From Polysphondylium violaceum (Eukaryota; Evosea; Eumycetozoa; Dictyosteliales; Dictyosteliaceae), in contig AJWJ01000009.1 of the NCBI GenBank assembly GCA_000277445.1, positions 46,504 through 110,503 on the forward strand: a stretch of 64,000 nt of DNA, read 5' to 3'. Of this stretch, positions 22,674-33,900 are shown piece after piece. Each line of letters opens with the position of its first letter. The first letter of the stretch is position 1. The notes below the pieces were generated by a model. The model made no database searches. It was not told where the DNA came from and worked only from the letters and a program-made list of their open reading frames with translations. The position numbers were made by a program, and so were the translations under genes.

Positions 22674-23111
22674 TTATATAAAGATACGATTATTTTTTAT
22701 TTTTTTTGGAGAAGTAGTGGTGGAGGTATTTACACAAACATTAGCAACACCATTTATAATGGCCTCTTCATCTTGTATTTCTTTCAGGAGTATTTCTATT
22801 TTTTGTTTGATTTCCATCTTTTTGAGCATTAACTCACACAAAAGTTGTTGTGGTGATTGTTTTCCTTCACATTTGAAACCAAATTCTTTGGCCCATTTCA
22901 TAAGTATATCAATATAATCGTTATATGTTTTCGCATCGATAGTAGCGGTAGGTGCTAGCATGCCATTAATCTTATCCCTCACAGTACGATTTAATTTTGA
23001 TCTATTATTTAAACCTTTGAAATAATTATACAAAATGAGCTTCTCATCCAGTGAGGGATCCTTGATAATTTTTGATGGGGGTGTTGGAGGTGTATTTTTG
23101 TTATCTGGCAT
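22674..23111 (-). CDS. Uncharacterised 145-residue protein
   Basis: A single frame of 145 residues. No family recognised. It begins with a Thr/Pro stretch, then predicted helices (DEKLILYNYFKGLNNRSKLN, YNDYIDILMKWAKEFGFKC) and a Lys/Glu-rich segment with coiled-coil character (LKKMEIKQKIEILLKEIQDE). There is no signal peptide or membrane span. It converges with the eIF2-beta gene with a 131 bp poly-A/T spacer between. Coding potential is supported by non-AT-biased residues across the frame; function is unknown. Confidence 0.55.
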   Translation of the reverse strand: MPDNKNTPPTPPSKIIKDPSLDEKLILYNYFKGLNNRSKLNRTVRDKINGMLAPTATIDAKTYNDYIDILMKWAKEFGFKCEGKQSPQQLLCELMLKKMEIKQKIEILLKEIQDEEAIINGVANVCVNTSTTTSPKKIKNNRIFI

Positions 23112-23196
23112 AATGATCTATTTTTAAATAAAAAAATTAATAAACAAATAAAATCACCTATGTTTAACAATTTATGCCTACATTGTATTTAATTGA

Positions 23197-23519
23197 TTAA
23201 ATGGTTCCAAGAGTATTATTTCTTGAAACAAAAGTACTATATTTATTTTTACTTAAATTAATTTTAATTTTTCCTGAATTTAAAATAGAATCTATTATCT
23301 CTTCTTTGGAAATATCTTCCTAAAAAAAAAAAAAAAAAAAAAAAACAAAAGTAAAATTTCATGAAAAGTTTATCCAATGTTTATTTATAGTTTTTATCAA
23401 TAAATATTCAACTCTTTAGTTTTAAACAATAAAATATTATTGTTATCACTTTCAGTTTTCTCAACAGAATAAGAATCTTTAGAAGGTATGTTATTGTTTT
23501 TAAAATTAAATAATAACAT
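23197..23519 (-). CDS. Possible small two-part gene of unknown function
   Basis: Low confidence. A clean 3' exon, 23197..23319, follows a very long poly-T tract and an AG acceptor and encodes EDISKEEIIDSILNSGK and onward to a stop (40 residues). Upstream, 23398..23519 holds an ATG frame (MLLFNFKNNNIPSKDSYSVE) of about 40 codons on the same strand, but I find no canonical GT donor that joins the two in phase. They may belong to one gene with an unusual donor or be separate relics. The start of the upstream frame lies within the inverted repeat at 23481..23526. Confidence 0.3.
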
Positions 23520-23526
23520 ACCTTCT
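23481..23526. repeat. Inverted repeat, 15 bp perfect stem
   Basis: AGAAGGTATGTTATT at 23481..23495 pairs perfectly with AATAACATACCTTCT at 23512..23526, with a 16 nt AT-rich loop. The arms contain GTATGT, which resembles a splice donor on each strand. Confidence 0.9.
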
Positions 23527-23900
23527 CAGTACGGATATCTACACAATTAGATTACACACTAGAGTGATGAGGAGAATTTCAATTCTTTCCCTTCGTCCAA
23601 ACCTATGCTGTGTATATTAATAACAATTCAGTAAAAACACAGAAGCATTGATTGATCAATGAATAGATCTTATTGAAAAATTACACAAGAATGAAGTATC
23701 AAAATTTATAAAACAAAAAGATATCAATCAATGCCATTGTTTATGTGATAGTAATTGTTGAAGAATAAAACTAAAAATAAATGAAAGTGTGTGGGTGGTG
23801 AAAGAAAAAAAAAAATAAAAAAAATAAAAAAAACCACATATAAATATGTCTTTTTTTGTTTGTTTATTTTCAGTTTTATTCATCAACAATCTAAACAAAA

Positions 23901-24638
23901 ATGGTAGGGAGAAGGAATCGAGTTTGATTACTAATAATGACTACAATAATTGTAATAATGGTAACAATAGTAATAACACAATACAATAATCTACTATATT
24001 TTATAGGATCAATTATTTTCAAATAAATTAATTAAAGAACCAAGAAAAGCAGATAATATTGAATTCAGGGCATTGGAAATCACAGATTTCGAAAAGGGAT
24101 TCTCTGAATTACTCCAACAACTTACAGAGGCAAAGTTTGAGAAATCAAAGTTTTTAGAGAGATTTATTCAAATGAAGAATCAACCAGATACATACTATAT
24201 CATTGTTGCTGAAGATATCACTACAAATAGAATCTGTGCTACTGGTTGTTTGTTTGTTGAAAAGAAATTCATTAGATCATGTGGTACTTGTGCTCATATT
24301 GAAGATATTGTAGTTGATTCAAGATATAGAGGAAAGAATTTGGGTTTAAAGTATGTTTTATTGTATTTGTAGTAATATAATAGTAGCTATAATAGTAGTT
24401 ATCATACTAACACACATCATTACCTCAATACTCAATCATCTCATACTATCTCACACAAATATGTATATATAGGGTTATTGAGCATTTAAAACATATTGGC
24501 AACACTTTGGGATGTTATAAATTAATTTTAGATTGTGATGAAAAGAATGTAAAGTTTTATGAAAAATGCGGATTTGAAAGAAAAGGTGTTCAATTGTCAT
24601 GTTACAATACTACCATCATTCCAAAAGCTAAACTCTAA
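23901..24638 (+). CDS. gna1: Glucosamine-6-phosphate N-acetyltransferase
   Basis: 170 residues from exons 23901..23903 (the ATG alone), 24007..24350 and 24473..24638. This GNAT-fold enzyme makes N-acetylglucosamine-6-phosphate from glucosamine-6-phosphate and acetyl-CoA, a step in UDP-GlcNAc synthesis. The core motifs are CAHIEDIVVDSRYRGKNLGLK (acetyl-CoA loop, RYRGKNLG) and LILDCDEKNVKFYEKCGF, nearly identical to yeast Gna1. The ATG-only first exon is followed at once by a GTAGGG donor. Length fits the family (about 150-185 residues). Confidence 0.94.
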
Positions 24639-26181
24639 GTAAATAAATCATGTAAAAACTCTGACTACTATTTCACCAAGATATGTTTGTATGTGTGTTC
24701 TTTGAAATTGTCAAGAAAGCTACTTTTCCTTTACCAAAACTTGAGCCCCAGACCCGAAACATTTCGATGCTTTTGATCAAGAATTTTCTGTTTTGAGATA
24801 TTTAGACAAAAAAAAAAAATCAAAAAATCAAAAGGTGAGATATTTTGAATGGGACTGAACATCACGCCTTTTGCCAAAGGGTATGACGTCACATTCATCA
24901 GAAAGATGATTTTATATAATAGTACTCCTCCTCATAACAATTATCAAAATCTTTTTATCCTCTTATTGTTTGAGTTTTCAAATTAATTTATGACAATTTA
25001 CTCAATAATAAATAATGCTAGTAAATTAAACTAGTATCTAATAATAACCGATGTTCACATAGAGTGAGTCGGGACCTCTAACTCTGATTTCCCATGTCAA
25101 ATGAAGTCGGTAAAATAATAAAATAAAAGAAAAAAAAAAAATTGTAAAACGTATCAAGTGTGAGATCAGTTTAGAAACCTCGGCGGATGATTAAAACCCT
25201 CCCCAAAAGCCGAGGCGCTTATTAACCCCTTTGCGTGGGCATCATCAACGACTAAAAAGTTTTTTGTAAAAATTTAAAAAATAAAAATAATTATTTTCAT
25301 AACTATCATTCGTCGCTTTTTATCAAAGGGTTTTTTGATTTTTTTCTTTTTTTTTTTTTTTTAGGGACTTTTCAAAACTAATATATACTTTTGCTTAGAT
25401 CACCATTGGCATTATTATTGCTTCTGCTTTAACCTCTTTTGCATCTAATATCTGTGTATTGGTATCATTATTTGTATGTATCATTATGTAATTACCAATA
25501 CAACCCATTGCGCGCGCATATTTGTATTTGTATCTCAATTAAATTCAATTTATATTTGTTTATTACCATATTTTCTGTGTGTGCATTTTTACAATCATAC
25601 CCCTCCCCTCACTTTGTAATTTATTTTTAAAATAAATATATGGTGTGTAGATATATAATCAACCACCCCGTTTTCACACCCACCACGCCTATAACCCACC
25701 ACCAACAATTTCATTCATTTTATTTTTTTATTCACACACCAACACTCTTGCAATCATGGTAGTGAAAAGATTTTTATTTGTCAAATAAATTTACACCTTG
25801 GTTTATTTATTGTAATATTCGGAAATCAATAACACAAAACTATTTTTCATAAAAAAAAGAAAAACAAAAAAAAAACAAAAAAAAACAATATTATTGTGTT
25901 TATCCTCAATTTGGAATCCCTATTTCCCAAAATCTAATTTCATATACAAAAACGACAATCATTTATATTTTATTTTTTATTTTCTTTTTCCAGATCATTA
26001 TCAAAAAAGATATTCAACATAATAATAATATTGATATTAACCTATTTGGAATTTATTTTTCAATATAAATATTCATACCACACGCAATCTAATTAGATTC
26101 CTAGTCAGGCGGTGTCTTTGTAATAATAATAATTAGAAATACATACAACCAACAACATATACATACACATATACATATAAA
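24639..26181. other. 1.5 kb spacer; contains leader intron of the GS gene
   Basis: No protein gene seen. Notable items are a perfect TGACGTCA palindrome at 24884..24891, a CCTCGGC/GCCGAGG inverted repeat at 25178..25215, long poly-A/T runs, and near the right end an ATG followed by GTAGTG (25756..25761) with a possible TTCCAG acceptor at 25994. The last looks like a leader intron with a spliced upstream ORF of about 25 codons ahead of glutamine synthetase. Confidence 0.45.
24884..24891. promoter_or_regulatory. TGACGTCA bZIP/CRE-type palindrome
   Basis: A perfect consensus CRE-like octamer about 250 bp after the gna1 stop and 1.3 kb before the glutamine synthetase start. Whether it is used is unknown. 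Confidence 0.3.
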
Positions 26182-28453
26182 ATGGCATCCTATAGAAGAG
26201 CAGATTTTATTCAATACATTGATTCCAGAGAACCAGTGTCAACTATAGATCAAGATGAAATTGCAGAGAATTTGACAAATATATATGACAGTGACACCTA
26301 TGGTTTGAACGCCATGAGACAAACACTTCCATCCCACTGCTATAAAAAGATTAGAGAAGTCATTGCTTCGGGCCAACCTTTGGACGCACAAATTGCTGAC
26401 ATGGTTGCCAACGGAATGAAGGAATGGGCCATTAAAAAGGGTGCCACCCATTACACTCACTGGTTCTTGCCATTGAATGGATTGGCTGCTGAAAAGCACG
26501 ACTCATTTATCAACATCATGCCCGGTGATGACAAGGTCTTATTGGAGTTTTCCGGTATGCAATTGATCAAAGGTGAGCCAGACGCTTCATCTTTCCCCAG
26601 CGGTGGTCTCAGATCTACCTGGGAGGCTAGAGGTTACACTGTATGGGATGCCACTTCACCCGCCTTTATTCGTCGTGAAAAGAATGGTGCTGTTCTTTGT
26701 ATTCCAACCGCCTTTTGTTCATGGACAGGTGAGGCTTTGGATCAAAAGACTCCATTACTCAGAAGTATGGAATACGTTTCCGAAGAATCCCTTCTCACTC
26801 TCCAAAACATCTTTAACGAGAAATATAAAAAGGTTTTCCCAACCCTCGGTATTGAACAAGAGTTCTTTTTAATTGATAGAAAGTTCTATTTATCCAGACC
26901 TGATCTTGTCAACTGTGGTCGTACCCTTATTGGAGCCAAGCCACCCAAAGGTCAAGAAATGGAAGATCATTATTTTGGCACCATGAATTCTAGAATTGTA
27001 ATGTATAATAATATGCTATTGTTGTTGTTTCAATGAATTGTAACTAATCATCATTTATTCTTAGATATCATGTATTCAAGAAGTTGAATGGAAAATGTGG
27101 AAATTAGGTATGCCACTTAAAACTAGACACAATGAGGTTGCACCAGGTCAATATGAAGTTGCACCAATTTTTGAAAGAGCCAATCTTGCAGCTGATCACA
27201 ATATGGTTCTTATGGATGTATTGAAAGCTAGTGCAACCAATCACGGTTTAGTATGTTTGTTCCATGAAAAACCATTTGCCAATGTCAATGGTTCCGGTAA
27301 ACACAACAATTGGTCATTGAGTACCGATACTGGCCTCAACCTTTTAGACCCAGGATCAACTCCATCACAAAACGCCCGTTTCATTTTATTCCTTGCCGCC
27401 GTTATTCGTGCCGTTGATGTCCACAGTGATCTTTTAAGAGCCTCTGTAGCTGTTCCAGGTAATGACCAACGTTTGGGTGGTAATGAAGCTCCACCCAGCA
27501 TCATTTCCATCTATTTGGGCCAAGAACTCGATAACCTCGTAAGCAATATCGTCAACTCTACCAACAACCAATTCTCTGCCGACGCTGACATGAATTTGGG
27601 TGTCATCGGTTTCCCACCCCTTCCCAAAGACTCTACTGATCGTAATCGTACCTCTCCTTTTGCCTTTACCGGTAACAAATTTGAGTTCCGTGCCGTTGGT
27701 TCCAGCCAAGTTGTCAACTTCCCATGTATTGTATTAAACACCACCGTCGCTGAATCCATCAAATTCATTCGTGAAGAGATCCTCAAAGAGATGCAAACCA
27801 ACTCTAGACAAAACGCCTTTAACAAGGTCATCAAGGACGTACTCTCTGTCCACTCTCGTGTCATTTTCAACGGTGACGGTTACAGTCAAGAATGGAGAGA
27901 CATGGCCAAATCCAGAGGTCTCCTCAGCCTCAAGACCACCGAGGCTCTCTCCCTCATGAGCTCTGAAAAGAACATCAAGCTCTTTTCCGCCGATGGCATT
28001 CTCTCACCAGTCGAGTTGGCCTGTCGTCAAGAGGTCCTCTTTGAAATCTATGCCAAATCCATGACCATCGAAGCCAAGACACTCTATGACTTGATTGCCA
28101 CCCTCATTGTTCCAGCCTGCTTTAAGCATCAAAAGAACGTTGCAGACTCTCTCAACTCTATCATGCCATTTATCCAAGGCCAAAAATCATTCTGTCAACC
28201 AACCGCCCAACTCCAACATCTCAGTGACTTGGTCGACAACATCAATCGTCTCATTGAACAAAACCAAAAACTCATGGGTCTCATCAAACAATGCTCTGAA
28301 ATCAAATCTGAACACGATCGTGCTTTCTTCCTCCAACAAAACGTCAGTGCCGCCATGCTCGACGTACGTAAAATCAGTGATGAACTTGAAACCATCATTG
28401 ATGATACCATTTGGCCAATTCCCAAATATAGTGAAATCTTATTCCTCCGTTAA
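26182..28453 (+). CDS. glnA3: Glutamine synthetase, type III (GlnN family)
   Basis: 734 residues from exons 26182..26997 and 27065..28453 (GTAATG...TTCTTAG, in phase). Type III enzymes are much longer than types I and II and this length fits. Visible landmarks are [39 protein letters not shown] (metal-binding Glu), [16 protein letters not shown] and [18 protein letters not shown]. The enzyme makes glutamine from glutamate, ammonia and ATP in the cytosol as a dodecamer. Exon 2 is r​ich in C-ending codons, suggesting high expression. The gene is preceded by a leader that seems to contain an intron. Confidence 0.95.
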
Positions 28454-28803
28454 AAAAGTTTTTCATCACCTATTAATATTAATAACAACAATAATAATAA
28501 TTTAAACTTTTATTTTAAAACCAATTTAATTCTAATCCCCTGATTATAATTATTATTACTATTGCTCTATTAATTATTGTCATGAACGAAAACACCACCA
28601 TCATCAATCTCATACCTCCCCTATCCCTTTTTTCCAGGTATAGAATTTCAACAACAACAACAATCAATCATATCACTATTCATTCTAAAATTTCAACATT
28701 TGAAAAATAAAGTTTATGATTAATGATCAATCCTTAAAAAAACAACCACCTTTCTTTGTATGTCTTGAGTTTAAATATATTACTTGTGTGTTTGTGCGTG
28801 TGT
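28454..28803. other. Spacer between convergent GS and glutaredoxin genes
   Basis: 350 bp of AT-rich 3' flanking sequence with AATAA-type motifs. Nothing else seen. Confidence 0.5.
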
Positions 28804-29311
28804 TTAGTTTTTATTTTTACCAGAGTTTTTTAAAAGAGTTTCGAGTTCACCAGATTTATACATGTTCATCATAATATCGGCACCACCTACAAATTCACCA
28901 TCAATGTAAACTTGTGGAAGAGTAGGCCAATTTCTATTTTGAGAAATCGATTAATATCTCAATGCGTGTGATTTTAGAAATAGTACAGTAAAATACATAC
29001 GAAAAAGTTTTAATACCTTCTCTGAGATCACTGTCTGCTAAAACGTTGTGAGAGGTATAGGTAGCACCTTCGGCTTCTAAAATTCTCACAACGGTATTAC
29101 TGAAACCGCATTGTGGTTGTTCAGGAGTACCTTTCATATAGAGCACAACAGGTGACTCTGTGACTTGTTGTTTAATCTTTGCCATCAATTGTTCTTGGGT
29201 GCTGGCCGAACAGAATCTTCTAACACTTGATCTCACGATCAATGAGTCTGTGAATACTGACTTTGAGTTAATTAATCTAGATGCTCTATATAAATTATTT
29301 AAACAATTCAT
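28804..29311 (-). CDS. grx5: Mitochondrial monothiol glutaredoxin (Grx5 type)
   Basis: 146 residues from exons 29001..29311 and 28804..28933 (GTATGT...AAATAG). The N-terminus ([18 protein letters not shown]) is basic and hydroxylated with no acids, a typical mitochondrial presequence. The glutaredoxin domain has the monothiol site QCGFS, the preceding MKGTPEQP, and [20 protein letters not shown]. Grx5 binds a 2Fe-2S cluster with glutathione and passes it on in mitochondrial Fe-S assembly. An upstream in-frame extension exists, but the ATG at 29311 gives the better targeting sequence, so I chose it. Confidence 0.93.
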
Positions 29312-29498
29312 TTTATCTGTATCGTTGTAATTTATTTTAATATACTGAATGAAAAAAACAAAAAACAAAAACCGATATACGATGAAAATATGAAAATGTT
29401 TGAATAAATTTTCAATAAAAAAAAAAAAAATTCATTTTTGAACACATCATTTTTTTCATTTATTTGGTGCTTGTTTATTTGTGTGTATATAGATAACA

Positions 29499-30657
29499 AT
29501 GAGTTTTAGAAACCAATCAAACTTAATACATAAGCTCCAAGTGTTGGAGAAAGCAAAGGTAAAGACAGAGGACCGTCTAGAGAGACTAGAAACCGATCAA
29601 CAAGAAACAACAACCACCACTGGAAAAAGAACTAGAAATGAGTCGTTATATGATCAAAAGTCAAACAAAAAATATAACGATAATGCCTATTATGATAGAA
29701 TGTTTCAAAGAAAGGTATATTTTGATTTGATCTGAATCATTATCATCGTTGTCATTATCAACAAACAACTAATCTAATTTTGTTTTTGTGTATGAAAATA
29801 GAATGCGGCACCAGCAGTTGTCGTTGTAGATAAAACAAAAGAAGAGCAAGATAAAAAACCAGCAACAGGGGCACCAAATCGACCAGCAGCAGCGAATAGA
29901 AATAGAATGTTTGTTGGATTATTAAATAAAACATTGCAAGATTTTCAAAAAGATATAGTTAAAAAGACAGATTCAGATATAAAAAGAGAGGAAGTTGATC
30001 AAAAGATTGATAAAATTATGGATAAAGAAAAAGAAGAGGCCGAGGAAAGAGAAAAGGTTAAAAAGCAACAGATGATTGAAAAAGAACAAAAACAGTATGA
30101 TGAAATTTTAAAAAAACAAGAGATTATTGAAAATAGATTATTGGTAATTATTATCCTTACATTCACTTGATTATATCTAGCTAATAGAATATCTGTATTG
30201 ATCATTAACTTATTAAAATTATCATATATAGCAAGAGTCATGGAGTCTACATAAAAAAACATTATCAAGTTTTCCATATAAAACCAAAACTACACCTTCC
30301 ATTTACTTTACACTATCACCGTTGGCGGATAAACATCGTTTCAAATTACAAAAGTATTTTCCAGTTTCTGAAAAGAAAACATCAGAAAGGAATGGTGGCC
30401 ATGGACATACAGGTAGAGACAAAGATAGGGATATATATGATAAAGAAAAAGAACAAAAGAGAAGAAAGAGATACGATGACAATGATGACGATGAAGAGGA
30501 TGAAGAGGATGATGAAAATAATCATCACGGTGCCGATGACATGAAAGAAGAAGAAACTAAAAAACCAAGTACAGAGAGTGAAAAAGAAGAAGGTGAAGAA
30601 AGAGAAGAGGGTGAAGAAGTTAGTGGTAAAGATGGTGGTGATACAACATCAAATTAG
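29499..30657 (+). CDS. pnn: Pinin (PNN/SDK/memA domain), splicing-associated
   Basis: 327 residues from exons 29499..29714, 29802..30143 and 30232..30657, all phase 0. An N-terminal coiled coil precedes the pinin core: NRMFVGLLNKTLQDFQKD, a Lys/Glu-rich helix (KEKEEAEEREKVKKQQMIEK) and SFPYKTKTTPSIYFTLSPL. In animals the matching blocks are RMLGLLLGTLKKFQ and FIRTKTKPHLFYIP. Pinin is a nuclear speckle protein of the exon-junction and ASAP/PSAP assemblies that modulates splicing. The C-terminal tail is Asp/Glu/Lys-rich and not conserved. The animal adhesion-related C-terminal region is absent. Confidence 0.87.
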
Positions 30658-30987
30658 TAAATAGATCAATACTTGGATCATTGATTGAATCAAAATAACC
30701 TTTATGGTGATTGCATATTTATTTAATAAATGAATATGTCTATTTGTACGATAAGCAAAATAAGCCACCTGAAATTACAGCCAACAAATGATGGATTCAT
30801 GATAAAGGATTTTTCATTTGTATTAATGCTAGCATATCTATTTTAGTAATTTGATAACCATTCAATGACATAATATTATTCTCATCTCACATCTATCCTT
30901 GATTATCATAATAATTATTTTATGATGCAAAAATATTCAATTCAAGAAATGATTACATTTTCATCTGATTACAATTATGGTTTATTA
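30658..30987. other. Spacer between convergent pinin and RIC1 genes
   Basis: 330 bp of AT-rich sequence, no gene seen. Confidence 0.5.
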
Positions 30988-33900
30988 TTATTCAACATCA
31001 TGGTGAATTGATTGGAAATCTAAACTTGAACTACTTTTCATATGATAATTTGACGATAGTTGCTTTCGAAGATCATTTTGAGTGAGTTGTAAATAGGGAT
31101 ACACATTTTCTTCGACAAAATTCAACAACAAAGCATAGCCCACCGGTTTTTGATGAGATAGCATCTTGCAATAGTTTTCATAGATATTTGGAACCTTTTT
31201 AAGGGTTTTACAAATAAGAGTGGTGTTTAAGAGTACGGTGGCAATGACAAGAACCCATTCATAGCATCCTGCATTGGTTAGCTCTTGTAAAAGATAATAG
31301 AGATCATCCATAGAGGAATCGATAGATTCTTTGAGGAAATAAGGATCGTTGAAATCGTTGCCACTGGGGATGGGTGCAACCATAAATTGATGGGATTTAA
31401 AAGAGTAGACATGTGTTGGTTGATGCGTTGGAACAACATCAACATCGACTTTACCAGTTTGTTGAATTCTTGATTTCAGTGATTCAATCATTTCATGTTT
31501 GGTTACCATTGTTGGAGGTGATTGTGACATCATTGCAATTAAAGTTGGATCTGTTTCTGTTTTAGTGGTGGTAGTTGTACTGGTAGTGGTTGTATTATTA
31601 TTATTATTTGTTGAAGTTGTATTCTCGGTATTATTCATATTACCAATACTATCACTTAAAGAAATTAAATCATCTTCGTACTCGTCTTCGGAATTTGTTG
31701 TTAAAATATTGCCAATGGACGAAGAGGAAAAAGATGGAAGAAGACCCGGTGTTGGTGATGGTGTTGGAGAGAATGCTGAAAGTACACTGTTTGGCGAGAA
31801 GGGTGGAATGTTTTCGTAGGGTAGATTAATATAAAATTGTACATGAATAGAGTTTAGTGCCATATCAAGATCTTCGACAGTTCTCAAGATGGTTGATCTC
31901 TTTTTGGATAGGAGCCAAGTAGAGATATCATCACACAAAGTCTTTCTGGAAAATAATAAAAAGTTTCGAAGTAGCTTGGCTTTCAACAGCTTAGATGCAT
32001 AGGATGAAAGGATAGAGTCCAAGTTTTTGTAAAATAGTTTAGATTCTTTGGATCGGTTGGCTCTGTTTTGTTTGCTCGCTTCCTCTTCAACGGCAGTGTC
32101 GTCATCGTCTACTTGTCCGTTGCACTTGTCCAACTCATCGTCAGAGGTGTAAAGAAAACGCACCAAATCACCAGCCAGATCAATGTTGTCGAAATCCAAT
32201 ACGATTTCCAATAGCTCGATCGCACATTTTCGACTACAATCGTCGCTGATGAGGTTTTGAAGGATCTTTAAGTACGAGGCGGCAATCTCTATTCTGCCAT
32301 TGGAAAGACACTTTTGGTAGAGGGCTACAGGGTCACCAATATACTTGAATAGATCTTTCCACAGACTCGCATCAATCTTTCTCGTGCATCTCATCACCAC
32401 CTCGGGGAACTGTGGAAACTTTTTCAAAAAGTTGACAACATACTCAATTTTGGGGATCTTGGGTTTGGAGAGCTTGACGTCGTCGTCGGATATAGTCTCG
32501 TGGAGGAGGAGCTCCAAAGAGTGGGTAAAGTGGGGAATGGTGTAGAAACGATTGGACAGATTCCAGGCCTTTTCTGCCCCGCCCCGCTCCAAGAGATGTT
32601 TGAGGATCGAGTGGAGGAATGGATGCGTCTTGATGCGAATTTCATAGTTTGGATAGGCCGAACACGACGAGTATGAAATGCCCTGGGACAGACCCACAAT
32701 CACGCCCAGTTCGTTTAAAAAGCCCACTGGATAGACTTCGTTGTCAAAGTTGAGTGATCTGTTGTGATGGAGGTTCTTGTTGGTGTAGATCTCCTCAGAG
32801 GAGAAGGGAAACCATACCTTGATGCCGCTTTTGCCATAGGCCCACAACGTGTTTCCAATCAACTCTTTGTCACGATAGATGTTGGTGAACCAGTATTGCT
32901 CAATTTCGTTTGTGAGTTCATGTTGCAAGGCATTCTCTGCATTGGCCAAACACAATTTACCTGAGGCATACAAAATCAGACAGTAGACAAACTGTTGTTG
33001 GTTGACCACCACTTTGGAAGGCGAGGCAAAGTTGCTGGTCGTTGCTGTATTGGGACTATTGTATATCACCTGGATGGGGGGAAGCAACGAGATTGACAAG
33101 GGGATGCTCGGAACAGACATTGAAAGCATGTGTACAAGATGAAGCTCAATGGTTGAATTCTTTTCCACAAACTTGAATAAATAGAAAAAAGACTCGTTTG
33201 TCAGCAGAGTGAGATACAAATCATTGCAGTCCAACAACGCCGGTGACTGGTTTTGGGGGATGGGATAACGATACAACAGCGAGGAGTTGTCCAGGTGCTG
33301 CTTGGGATAGAGCAAAAACTCGTGCTTTTTCTGCATCAGCGAATAGTTGGCCACGATAACCACGCTCTTGTACCACGCCAAACACTGGCTCTCTATCTCT
33401 TGCTCTTGGTTACGGTCACCAAACATTTTCCAACGCTTGTTGAGCGAGTTGTATAAAATAATGCCCCGTTTGCCCGCTACCGCGTACTGGTTACGGTCTC
33501 TGCTGAGGGCGATGTGGCGGATGGGCCAATTGTCGTTCAAGTAAATCGATGGAATTTGTAGATGTTTCCAACGGATATCGCCCAACTCTTTGCCCTTGTA
33601 ATTGAGCAACATGAGTCTGTCCTCTGTTTGCAATATGATCCGCTCAGAGTAGTTTAGACTTGGATTCGAGGCCAACGAGGCCTTTAGGAACGTCAATTGA
33701 AAAAACTCGCCATTATGGTTTCCGTTGGACAGTAGGACCAAGTGATAGGATTCCGGACCAAAACTAAACGCCAACACACCCTCTTTGCAAGGCTCTATAT
33801 ATCTCGTGCTAAACATCATATCATTCATTTGAGGTATTGTGCATGCCAGCTTGCACCCATACACCGACCACAAACAAAATCCCCTATTCTTCCAACCAAC

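Noticed and set aside
27241-27870. Minus-strand frames in glutamine synthetase
   Set aside because: Antisense to a strongly conserved coding exon.
29312-29368. Upstream extension of glutaredoxin (MFFVFFIQYIK start)
   Set aside because: AT-rich, hydrophobic and unlike a mitochondrial presequence; the ATG at 29311 is better.
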